Assembly (NCBI GenBank): GCA_001969505.1
Contig: LSSK01001214.1
Coordinates: 1-20,911, forward strand
DNA: 20,911 nucleotides
Reading direction: 5' to 3'
Origin: Zancudomyces culisetae
Lineage: Eukaryota; Kickxellomycota; Harpellomycetes; Harpellales; Legeriomycetaceae
Below the pieces are notes generated by a model that saw only the letters and a program-made list of their open reading frames with translations, had not been told where the DNA came from and made no database searches. The position numbers and the translations under genes were made by a program. This document shows positions 9,343 to 17,835 of this stretch, piece after piece (the first letter of the stretch is position 1; each line of letters starts with the position of its first letter).

Positions 9343-9767
9343 TTTAGCACTGTTTATTTCTTGCCTTTTGTTTGCTTGCGTTGATTGAATTCAGTTTTAT
9401 TGGTGTAATCTCGCACTTTTAATAACCAGCTCAAGCTTCTATACTTTATCCCTAATTATCTAGTAAAAAAATAAAGGATACTAAACCCTACTGGTAAATG
9501 GAACGAATAAACTTATTTTGTAAATTAGAAATCGCACAAGAAAAAAAAAATCGTGCATAGCCACTCCAATGAAAGAGTGGAAAATCTCTTCAATTCCATC
9601 TACACGGTACGGGGACGAATTTTCTGCGAACTTTGTCCCTTCTCCCTACCATTTCGCTAGCTGAAACGCGGTGGTGAACAAAATCAACAGCGACATGGTG
9701 TTATTAGAAGCACCAAGGGTTTAAATAAAGCAAACAAAATGCAAAATTATGGGTATACATATCTCTG
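9343..9767. other. Intergenic: WD40-gene promoter and SMG7-gene 3' flank
   Basis: An AT-rich part (9343-9550) ends in a poly-A run at about 9541. A clearly GC-richer island (about 9555-9725) follows. The island carries a hairpin with 6-bp arms CCACTC/GAGTGG (9561-9580), a 31-codon plus-strand ORF (9569-9664) and a 16-codon minus-strand ORF (9696-9646, hydrophobic start MSLLILFTTAF, then a GTAGGG donor-like site). None is convincing as a gene; the island itself is unexplained. Confidence 0.4.
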
Positions 9768-11396
9768 CTATTTACAGTGGGACAGTTTTTGCAATGCATA
9801 TGTAGATCTATGAATAAAGCCATCGACTAAATTAGAGGAATTATTGTCATCATTCGGCAACGGGCTCAGAATTATAGATGAGTGTAATTGTTCGAAAAAT
9901 TGAAAACCCAAAACCAAATGGTCGTGATAGCATGGTTGCAACACAGCACCACTGACTTCACCGTCTTTGTCTCTTTGAATAACACTAGTTTTTTCTACCT
10001 TTTGCTGGTTCTGATTATCCTTAAACTTTTTTATAATATTTTGGACACCTGGGAACAAGCATTTGTATGATACCGGATCCCCCCTTATCACCTCCAACCT
10101 ATTGTCTACAAGATAGCAAATATAGTCAATATACAATCCCGCTGCTGCCATACTCCACTTTTGGATATCCAAAACAGCCTCTGTCTTTGCTCTGAATTCC
10201 TTGTTCATCTGGGCAAACAACGTTTTTAAATGCCCTAAAACAAGTTTTACCATTCCTTGCATTACTGACACTTTTGCATACGAATCCTGATGACTTTGGT
10301 TTTGGTCTTTTTTGATTGCAATTTTCTTTATTGTTTCATTAAGCATTGTAACAACGACCACTGCTATGACAAACTCATCGTATCTGCCGTATTTCGTACC
10401 ATTACCAACATTATCGCGTCTATCACTCTCACACATAGAGTGGGCATTTTCAAACATTTTTTTAATTTCCTTTCCCTGTTCTAATGGCAGTTCGTTATTA
10501 ACCAGCAAATAACCAAAACAACTTGCCAGAAAAATATGTTGCATTCGCATCTTGCATGTATTGACAGAAACAGTATTTACGTAGTTCTTGGCCATAATCG
10601 ACAAGTTTTTATCCGCGTTTTCCCTTTTTTCTTGCATACAAACACCAAAACAATTCCAGTAAATTGCCATTTCATTATCGCGTTCGTATGTACTAACAAT
10701 AGCCAACTGACTGTATCCACGCCCATTATATCTGTAACTCTTGATCGCGTTAATGTACATTTGTTTTGCTATAGCCCACAAATCCTCGCCTTTTGGCTGA
10801 TTTAAAGCCAAATACCTCACTCTGTATCTCTCCAAATCCCCCAAAAAGATATAACAAATACTAAGAAGTTTTACTAGACCCAAAATAGCATCATTTCCTT
10901 CACTACCTTTGAGCAAATACAAATTCGGCTCGTAGTATTTTCTACCCTCTATTCTCGTGTCTATATTTCTAATCATTCTATTAAAGAATCCTACTCCTAA
11001 ATTAATCTGTCTCTCGAGTAACAGCTCCTCTTCGATTCTCCTTTTCTCCATACTCTTTTTCTGATTTTTTTGCTCCTCCGGTTTCAAGTATTTTTCATTC
11101 TCAGGGCCCAATTTAAGTTTACGATAAAGTTCTATCCCTTCATATACCCCTGCATACCAAAATCGCCCAGTAAATTCACCCACATCATGCCTTTCTGGCC
11201 ATCCCAATACAATTTCCTCAAAAATCTCCTGTAGCTTTACTTTTTCCTCCAGGTATCGTTGTACCACATCTTGTTTAAACCTACTTGGTTTTTGCGTACC
11301 TTGTGCTTTGGCTTCGATTAATTTGGCCTCCAATTCTTTGAGAGTTTTCTCACTTACTTCATATTTCTTTACCTTTTCCTCAAACCCTCTCACCAT
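9768..11396 (-). CDS. SMG7/EST1-like 14-3-3-type TPR protein
   Basis: In this family, SMG5/6/7 bind phosphorylated UPF1 in nonsense-mediated mRNA decay, and Est1 recruits telomerase. The 542-aa product shows the conserved order of the N-terminal 14-3-3-like and helical repeat fold: a Trp-centred helix (GRFWYAGVYEGIELYRKL, 77-94); NLGVGFFNRMI (132-142); SICYIFLGDLERYRVRY (179-195), which matches the LVHLGDIARYR signature of SMG7; and YNGRGYSQLAIVSTYERDNE followed by AIYWNCF (223-250), which matches YNQLAI...D...FYY. SMG7 uses an Arg in the GDxxRYR segment for phosphoserine binding, and Arg190/Arg192 fill that place. A Lys/Glu-rich insert sits at about 100-130. There is no PIN domain and no long Pro/Gln-rich tail, so it is shorter than human SMG7. 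Whether it serves mRNA decay, telomerase or both cannot be told. The start is an ATG after a TAATGG context, in a single exon. Confidence 0.82.
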   Translation of the reverse strand: MVRGFEEKVKKYEVSEKTLKELEAKLIEAKAQGTQKPSRFKQDVVQRYLEEKVKLQEIFEEIVLGWPERHDVGEFTGRFWYAGVYEGIELYRKLKLGPENEKYLKPEEQKNQKKSMEKRRIEEELLLERQINLGVGFFNRMIRNIDTRIEGRKYYEPNLYLLKGSEGNDAILGLVKLLSICYIFLGDLERYRVRYLALNQPKGEDLWAIAKQMYINAIKSYRYNGRGYSQLAIVSTYERDNEMAIYWNCFGVCMQEKRENADKNLSIMAKNYVNTVSVNTCKMRMQHIFLASCFGYLLVNNELPLEQGKEIKKMFENAHSMCESDRRDNVGNGTKYGRYDEFVIAVVVVTMLNETIKKIAIKKDQNQSHQDSYAKVSVMQGMVKLVLGHLKTLFAQMNKEFRAKTEAVLDIQKWSMAAAGLYIDYICYLVDNRLEVIRGDPVSYKCLFPGVQNIIKKFKDNQNQQKVEKTSVIQRDKDGEVSGAVLQPCYHDHLVLGFQFFEQLHSSIILSPLPNDDNNSSNLVDGFIHRSTYALQKLSHCK

Positions 11397-12220
11397 TACT
11401 GTCTGTTAGCTCTTTCTATATATTAGTTTAAAACTTTATATACTTTTGTTTTTTATGTCCTTCTATTGCTACTAACTCTATTTTTTTTATATAAATTTGG
11501 TTTTTATTCCTTGTTTCAAAAGTAGTTATTTTAGATGTTTAATTTCAAACACAAATAAAAATCAAAAATATTTTTAGTATTTGGCGACCATTAAGAGACA
11601 GAAAAAGTAATCGTGTATTTTGCTAATGCTGTTGCGTACAATAATGAAAGTACTAGTATAAAAATTTTAAAATTAGACATACGTGACTGCAGGTTTGAAG
11701 GTATAAATCTTTCAAATACTTAGGGATCACCTATCAACGAAACCAAGTTTGCCAGGTTTGAAACTCTAGAACGGATATATTATGGTAAACTTGTGGCATT
11801 AATTCGTGTTTTGTTTGGCTATAGTAATTTGAAAATGATACCTTTAGTTATGAGGTTTAACATTAGGTAGTGGATTAGTTGATATTTGAATGATTCAATA
11901 GATTTGATAAAAGATCTATTCATCCCGTATTTCTTTTCCCGAATGAGCACACATTACTTAAAAAAGCATATCTTGTTAACCATTATATTTGCCCAACGAT
12001 CCTTTATTACTAGAGCCTGCAAATATATAAAACAGTGGTTCAAAAAAACTATCAAAAGTATACAGAATCGAATAGTTAAGTACAACCAGTTTCATTTTTT
12101 GGGATACCAAGCTCACTAATGGTTTTCATGAATACAAAGTACCAAATTTACATATTTATAATAGAGTATTAGCATTAAAATTACTCCCCATTACTTGATA
12201 AAACAAGAGATAGGTATTCA
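11397..12220. other. Intergenic: SMG7 promoter and MED27 3' flank
   Basis: AT-rich sequence of 824 bp with no recognisable gene. A 77-codon plus-strand frame (11886-12119) has AT-driven Ile/Lys/Phe composition, no family signature and no obvious promoter. I treat it as chance. Confidence 0.5.
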
Positions 12221-13187
12221 CTAGACGCAATCTGTGTGTAAATAAACCCCCTCCTCTGCTCCAACGACCACTGCCGGAATAAATGTATTGAGTTCGTATT
12301 GATATTTAAATACCTTCCTACACACCTGGCACTTTTTCGAAAACACACCAGAATATCCCTGTAGCCATTTTATAAATCCTACAATATCATACTTTCCGAC
12401 AAAACAGAACCTCTCTTGTATAAGCCTTTCCATAACTTTGTATACCCGCGTACCACGCTTATAAAGTATATCAGCCTTGACTGCCCTGATTTTGGTGTTC
12501 TTGCTCTCTTCTAGTATCACTCTGACAATAAAAATATGCCCAATTTTGATCCTGATCTCTTCATCCTTCAAGTATATCTTCAATCCGAATTCCTTGATAT
12601 CTTTTTGAACCCCTTTTAGCTTTTCCACAAGCTCATTCCTGTAGAATTGTTCACGCTCCTGATCAAGCAATTCTGACGCCATCTTTTTTAGCGCTAGAAG
12701 TTTCTGTGCTCTTTGTTTTTCCCCAATGTCTTTTTCACTTGCATCACTCTTTGTCGATTTTTTTGGTATCAGGTTCGACCCTGCTATACTCTGATTGTGC
12801 TCCGCTAATTTTTTAGTAATTTCGCTTATTGCATTATAAATATCAACAGAATTATTCTCAATATCCTCCAAGGTCTGGATCCCTATGTTTATTAAATGTG
12901 CTTTGTCAACTTAGTACAAAATAAAAGCGTTTATACCCATGATAATATCAACAGTGTTTGGGGAGTAGAAGACTTATATTATGAAATAAACAGCTTACTG
13001 TTGTTGTTTCCCTCATATCCAGAAATTTCGCTGGATAAATTCACCATTTTATACCTTATGGTACGAACCTAAATTTAGAATCCCCCAATTACCACTGAAT
13101 ACCAAAAACTAGTTTCTCATCAGAACAATAAATTATATATCAAGTTTTTACCTTTTCAATCAAATCTTCAAGATGATCCAAATCCAT
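12221..13187 (-). CDS. MED27: Mediator complex subunit 27 (MED27), three exons
   Basis: Tail-module subunit of the Mediator co-activator of RNA polymerase II. The long 3' exon begins at an acceptor (12884-12883), and two upstream exons complete it: 13187-13152 (MDLDHLEDLIEK, GTAAAA donor), 13068-12999 (donor GTAAGC) and 12882-12221. Phases agree and the coding sum is 768 nt, giving 255 aa. The C-terminus carries the family hallmark: YDIVGFIKWLQGYSGVFSKKCQVC aligns with the human block around FMTWLRSYIKLF followed by a CxxC pair; here Cys220, Cys223, His251 and Cys254 fit a metal-binding CxxC...HxxC. The middle strand (KIYLKDEEIRIKIGHIFIVRVIL) fits the MED27 beta region, and the N-terminal helices (EKVRTIRYKMVNLSSEI) fit its head helices. 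An intron is needed because the frame upstream of 12882 soon meets a stop and has no ATG. Med27/Pmc3 is divergent in fungi; the C-terminal match is the strongest evidence. Confidence 0.78.
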
Positions 13188-14341
13188 ACTCTCGATTTTC
13201 TAAATGATATTTGATTCTTAACGTTTGAAGCTCAAAAGTTATCTGGTACTCTTACATATTCTATATATTTACAAAGCGAATTGTATCAATATGTATGATA
13301 AATTAAATATCGAGTTATAATTGCTCCTCCAATAAGAATAGTGAAAAGTCATAATCACAATAATTTACGGACAAAAAGTGAAAATGCACGAATTAACATA
13401 TCCCAATTTGTGGCAAATCTTAGTTCTAAATAAGACCCATTATATGATATCTTTGAAACTTGCTCAACTAACCTGCTACTAGACCAGCCTGAGCTGAACT
13501 ATGTATATCGTCTTTTTGTCTAGCTTTGATACTGGTGAGTATACTCAATAGTGTGCAAACCATAAAATAAGCTTAAAAGCTCAGTATGGTTTGAACTTAA
13601 CACTTTTCAGATTTATTGCTTCCAGTGGGATATTTTCAACTGCTAAGCAATGTGTACAGCTATCTAGTTGGCTTGTAGTACTTTAATTGATATACTTTTG
13701 ACAAGCAGTTAGAAAAAAACACAGTCGCTGTAATTGAGAAGAATCATTGAATATAAAAGTTGGCAATAAAGTGATATTTCTGTATTTGGAACACACTCCA
13801 CTGCAGAACCATTCACGTATGAGTATTTTGTACATGTTTGTTTTTTCTTTGAGCTGGAGTATTTATTGAGCAAAGAGCTGACATATTTAATCTATGAAGC
13901 AGCAGTACACGAACAATGAATAAATTGACCTTTAGTAATCTTGTGCTAGTAGGTAAATATGAATATTGCTTCAAAATTGTGAACGTGGAGTGTCAAACAT
14001 CATTGATTTAGAAGATTGATAAGAGCGAATTGTACTTCCACATACCCCTAACTAAATGAACGGATGCACACAATACAAAATCGGCATTTTTTTTCGTTAA
14101 TTTTTGTTTCGGAAATACTCGTGAAAAAAATAATTATTTCATGTTCGAGCCAATTTCATGTTCTGGAGCCGATTTCATGTTTTGTGTTTATGCATGAAAA
14201 TAAAAGTATTTAAACTTAACCTCTGCCCGACTCTTCTCACTCTTGAATCTTGTATTCGTTCTTATTTAAGGTTCAATAACTTGCAATAGATAGCGTGTTA
14301 GATCGAAAAACTATTCCAACTCAAACTCAACCTTAGTTACA
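13188..14341. other. Divergent intergenic region between MED27 and the SDR gene
   Basis: A 1.15-kb AT-rich stretch between two divergently transcribed genes. It contains a motif cluster close to the SDR gene (listed separately) and an intron-like pair in the plus strand (GTGAGT donor at 13535, CTTAAC then TTTTCAG acceptor at 13610). Splicing this pair would give a 33-codon ORF (13501-13534 joined to 13611-13678). No known gene or structural RNA was recognised. Confidence 0.45.
14136..14199 (+). promoter_or_regulatory. Cluster of TTTCATG motifs upstream of the SDR gene
   Basis: Three exact ATTTCATGTT copies lie at 14136-14145, 14153-14162 and 14172-14181. The last two sit in a longer shared context, GAGCC(A/G)ATTTCATGTT. 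An inverted CATGAAA follows at 14193-14199, and a near-copy CGTGAAA lies at 14120-14126. A TATA-like TATTTAAA (14207-14214) is immediately downstream, about 128 bp before the SDR ATG. The spacing (17 and 19 bp) and position suggest a binding array for an unknown factor. Confidence 0.5.
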
Positions 14342-15581
14342 ATGGCTGCTTCTGCTATGAACGTAAACAATCTTTTTGGCGTTAAAGGAAAAGTTGTGCT
14401 GGTTACTGGTGGCTCGCGTGGGTAAGTATTCTGTGGTACTTAACATTTTTTCACTATGAAATTGCAATATGCTATAAATTGGTTACCCATTAAACAATAC
14501 AAGAACAGGCAAATAAATATGCGAATATAGCACTGTAGCTACGATTTAAACTAATTTACAACTCTTTTACGTTTTTAGTATCGGACTTATGATAGCCGAG
14601 GTAGGTTACAGCTGAAAATATAACAAAGTATTTGACTTTTCTGTATTTGAACTTTTTGCTGGATATTCTGTCAAATCTAACCTGCTCTTTGAGTATTGTG
14701 TGCTTGTATACACAAGTTTTTGCAACAAAATGGTGAATAAATATAAACACCTACATTTTTAGGGCTTTGTTTCAAATGGTGCAAAAGTATATATTAGCAG
14801 CCGAAGTGCCGATGTGTGTGACAAAGTAGCTGAGTCGCTTACAAAAGTTGGTCCAGGGACATGTATTTCGGTTCCAGCCGATTTGTCTAAAAAGCAGGGA
14901 ATCAAGCACCTCATCTCAGAAATGGAAAAAAGAGAACCAGAAGGAATTGATGTGGTGATTAACAATGCAGGTGCTAACTGGGCAGCTCCATTTAGCCAGT
15001 ACCCAGAGTCAGGTTTCGAAAAGGTGTTGAACCTGAATCTAACACATATTTTTTATCTTTCACAAGGGTAAGAATCTGTCTAGGTTTTACATACAATTAC
15101 AAGAATATGTGGCCAAAACTACGAGACGCCATAACTAAAACAAACTGTCTAATTTATTTTGTAAATCGTGTAACATTATAGGCTGACACCACTTCTGGAG
15201 AAAAAAGCGACCAAGGATGATCCATCTAGAATAATAAATATTGGGTCAATTGATGGAATCAGAGTCTCGAGACATGAGACATACGCATACGGTGCATCCA
15301 AGGCTGGGCTCCACCATATGACACGGGGGATGGCCAACTTCCTAGCACCTCGCAACATTCTTGTAAATGCAGTTGCACCTGGCGCATTTGAATCCAAAAT
15401 GATGGCAGACACACTTAAAAAGTTTGGTAGTGAGTTGGTAAAAGGCATTCCAACTGGGAGAATAGGAATTCCATCAGACATGGCAGCAGTATGCATATAC
15501 TTGTCATCAAAGGCATCAAACTATGTCTGTGGAGCTGTGATTGTTGTTGATGGCGGTGCTTCCTTTGCCCCCAAACTTTAA
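14342..15581 (+). CDS. Short-chain dehydrogenase/reductase, RhlG/FabG-like, four exons
   Basis: NAD(P)H-dependent oxidoreductase of the classical SDR family, 268 aa. Exons are 14342-14421, 14579-14600 (only 22 nt), 14763-15067 and 15182-15581, with GTAAGT, GTAGGT and GTAAGA donors. Phases fit and the coding sum is 807 nt. Visible motifs are the Rossmann glycine loop TGGSRGIG (22-29, completed only by splicing exons 1 and 2), NNAG (101-104), catalytic Ser in NIGSIDG (Ser158), and YGASK (Tyr172, Lys176). Arg48 after the second strand (YISSRS) suggests NADPH preference. The sequence reads like bacterial 3-oxoacyl reductase-type SDRs of the RhlG group (YISSRSADVCDKVA, INIGSIDGI), a group also found in fungi. 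The substrate is unknown. The C-terminus is -PKL, a weak peroxisomal PTS1-like ending. An AATAAA follows 44 nt after the stop. Confidence 0.94.
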
Positions 15582-15624
15582 AGTCCTAGCTTTGTTTGTT
15601 TTAATTTCTCAATATTCAGTCTAT

Positions 15625-15630
15625 AATAAA
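15625..15630 (+). promoter_or_regulatory. Likely polyadenylation signal AATAAA of the SDR gene
   Basis: Exact AATAAA hexamer 44 nt past the SDR stop codon, in an A/T-rich flank. Position and sequence fit a eukaryotic poly(A) signal; there is no other support. Confidence 0.4.
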
Positions 15631-16646
15631 AATGCTAAAATATAAAATTTGAGTTTATGAGATGGGAAAAACCACATTTCTCAATAAATGCTACCGAAAA
15701 AGAAAACAATTTATAGGCATTTAAACAATACACAACTTTATCCGCGTTATATTCCGATATCCAATACTTTGGAGTCAATGACAATTTTGCATAATAATTA
15801 CCATGGTATGAATAATGTGAATACTACTTTCCATTCCTTGTAGTAAAATCAAACAAACATCCCAAGTGAATATAGTAAAAACATTGAAATGAAAAAAACC
15901 CTCTCGATACATTGTTTAATATTCACCAGGATTATCGCAATAATACAACCATTGAATACTGGAATTTGCAGCTTGACTTTTGCTAGTTTCAAGAATACAT
16001 TGTGTAAAACAGTTGATTCTGAGCTCTGTCGTGCCTAGACTTGGCTTATCAAATTTTGCAACCTGATGCTTTTCTGTTAATTTCTACAATAACCGTGAAT
16101 ATAGCTCAACATGTATTTAACACCGGAAACTAATAACTTTTAAAAAAACAGAAGTAAGAATAATAATAATGAATCGAACATCTTCTGAATTAGTCATTTA
16201 AACAATCATAGAAACGCCACTGAAGATGGAGTAGTAATATCTGCTCTTCACACCTCGACACTCATGATTTTAAACATCCGAACGCCATTTACCTTCAAGT
16301 TTTAAATCACATTACATAATAACGGTGATTCACACAACTATATCTGCTTCTGTGTAGTTTTGAATCATATGGCCACCAATCACAAGTTTGTTTAGAGCGT
16401 CATAAAATGAATAAATGTTCATATGTACCGCCAGTTGAAGACCTCAGCCCATTGCACTGCCAACATTCTTGAACATGATAGTTTGAGAAACAAGTATCTG
16501 TAAATATGTGTCATACTGTGATGGATGATGAGTAGCCGCAGCATAGCCATGAGAAAGATGGATAGAGCTACAAATGGTACAAGCTAATAGTGTTATATCA
16601 CTCTATTAGTGCCGATATAGTATTTCAGCCAATATCTAAACACATG

Positions 16647-16654
16647 TATAAATA
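16647..16654 (+). promoter_or_regulatory. TATA box of the secreted-protein gene
   Basis: Exact TATAAATA 101 bp upstream of the ATG at 16755, followed by a pyrimidine-rich stretch (CTTTCAGCTTCTCACTG) and an A-rich leader ending AAAAGATGG. This is a canonical strong TATA layout, typical of regulated or abundantly expressed genes. Confidence 0.55.
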
Positions 16655-16754
16655 CCCGTACTTTCAGCTTCTCACTGACATGTTTACTCGCTCTCAACTG
16701 TTTTGTAAGCTAGTGTAAACTGTATAACAAACTTAATAAACGAAACTACAAAAG

Positions 16755-17258
16755 ATGGCAGTATTAAAATTGACAATCGGAAAGTTGGTTATAACCACAT
16801 TGTTCTATATTGCTTGCGCAAATAGCATGCACATCCCAGGTGAATTAAATGGAGCTCACAACTTTGGTGCGCAACTCAAAAGACGTGGTAGTGCTGGATA
16901 CAACCATTACAAAATGCGCGATGTCGGAAATAATGGATATGGTGTGCATTCGCAGTCACAATACAATGACAATGCAAATTACTCAAACGGCAGTGGAGCT
17001 GGATATAAAATGTACACATCTATAGATACCACAACGGAGAATCCACAACCTACTACCACTACCACTACTACTAGCACTACTACCACTACTACAGGTGGAG
17101 GAGGTGATGATGGAGGCGATGGTGGAAGTGGAGGAGGTGATGGAGGAGGTGATGGAGGAGGTGATGGAGGAGGTGATGGAGGAGGTGATGGAGGAGGTGA
17201 TGGTGGAGGTGATGGTGGAAGTGGAGGAGGCGATGGTGGAAGTGGAGGAGGCCCATAA
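16755..17258 (+). CDS. Secreted low-complexity protein: Tyr/Asn/Gly segment, Thr tract, Asp-Gly repeats
   Basis: Not a recognised family; 167 aa. A clear signal peptide (MAVLKLTIGKLVITTLFYIACA) has a hydrophobic core at about 11-22. A dibasic Lys42-Arg43(-Arg44) could be a Kex2-type processing site. The next segment (about 45-92) is rich in Tyr, Gly, Asn and Ser (GYNHYKM, NGYGVHSQSQYN, GAGYKMY). A nearly pure Thr tract (about 92-113), a likely O-mannosylation zone, follows. The tail is an Asp-Gly-Gly-Gly repeat with Asp at every fourth residue from 129 to 153, ending DGGSGGGP. The predicted mature protein has no cysteine and no GPI-anchor tail. A canonical TATA box and an A-rich leader with AAAGATGG support expression. 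It looks like a cell-surface, adhesive or matrix protein, but that is inference from composition only. Confidence 0.75.
   Translation: MAVLKLTIGKLVITTLFYIACANSMHIPGELNGAHNFGAQLKRRGSAGYNHYKMRDVGNNGYGVHSQSQYNDNANYSNGSGAGYKMYTSIDTTTENPQPTTTTTTTSTTTTTTGGGGDDGGDGGSGGGDGGGDGGGDGGGDGGGDGGGDGGGDGGSGGGDGGSGGGP
17092..17252 (+). repeat. 12-bp coding minisatellite (GGAGGTGATGGA unit)
   Basis: Tandem purine-rich 12-bp units encode the Asp-Gly-Gly-Gly tail of the secreted protein. The core from about 17131 to 17210 is nearly perfect; the flanks vary by single bases (GGTGGA, GGAAGT). Because the unit is a multiple of three, copy-number change keeps the reading frame. The array also leaves the other frames open on both strands, and those are artefacts. 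Confidence 0.9.
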
Positions 17259-17809
17259 GAATTTCAAACGTCGTCAAAGCAAATGAAAGAAAATTTTGAT
17301 TTCGGATAAATACATCAACCTAAACCATGTCTTTCATATAGTTAAATCCAAAGGTATTAATCACGCTTAGTGTAATACTTTTGGAACTGACTACAGTCAA
17401 TATTTTTACTTGATTTTTATTTTATCTAAACCACAAATAATTTCTAATTCTAGTCTAGTTATCCAATTTTGTGGATCTGATTTTTTTATTACTCGACACC
17501 TCCAACTCTTATTCCCCCTATCTACCAAAACTTACTACTATTTTTGTGATCCCAGCTTTGACCGCTTCTGTAATTTCGCTTAATACAAGTGTACATATCG
17601 TATTCCACCTTACTTTTTTGAAATATTTTCACAAACTGTATACCATAAATAAAAGAATATAATAAGACTAGTCTATTGAAGCTGAACTGAGTTGAGTTTA
17701 GGTCAAATCACTATTTTGCGTGTCGGGCCATTCGCATGTAGTACTATTTTTGATTGTTTCCTTGGTCTATGTTTACTGTATTGTTAAATAGTTATTTATG
17801 AGGAACTAG

Positions 17810-17835
17810 TATAGAGGTTCATATGAACCTCTATA
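17810..17835. repeat. 26-bp perfect palindrome
   Basis: The half-site TATAGAGGTTCAT (17810-17822) is followed directly by its exact reverse complement (17823-17835), with no spacer and CATATG at the centre. Pairing ends on both sides at the next base. It could be a cruciform or a binding site for a dimeric protein. Confidence 0.9.

Larger units (their letters stand above)
15582..16754. other. Intergenic: SDR 3' flank and promoter of the secreted-protein gene
   Basis: About 1.17 kb without a recognisable gene. Only short frames are present. An imperfect inverted repeat (CTAATAGTG...CACTCTATTAG, about 16584-16609) lies some 40 bp upstream of the TATA box of the next gene. No RNA gene was seen. 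Confidence 0.5.

Noticed and set aside
11690-11770. tRNA-like T-arm (GGTTTGAAACT) near 11753
   Set aside because: No matching D arm, anticodon stem or acceptor stem could be built around it.
11886-12119. 77-codon plus-strand frame upstream of the SMG7 gene
   Set aside because: Ile/Lys/Phe-heavy composition typical of random AT-rich DNA, with no domain and no nearby promoter signal.
15176-15496. 106-codon minus-strand frame
   Set aside because: Antisense to exon 4 of the SDR gene, whose catalytic motifs are on the plus strand.
16983-17286. Alternative frames in the repeat of the secreted-protein gene (His/Leu-rich, Ser/Thr-rich and Glu/Met/Val-rich)
   Set aside because: A 12-bp tandem repeat without stop codons keeps all frames open; only the frame with the signal peptide has a proper start and promoter.
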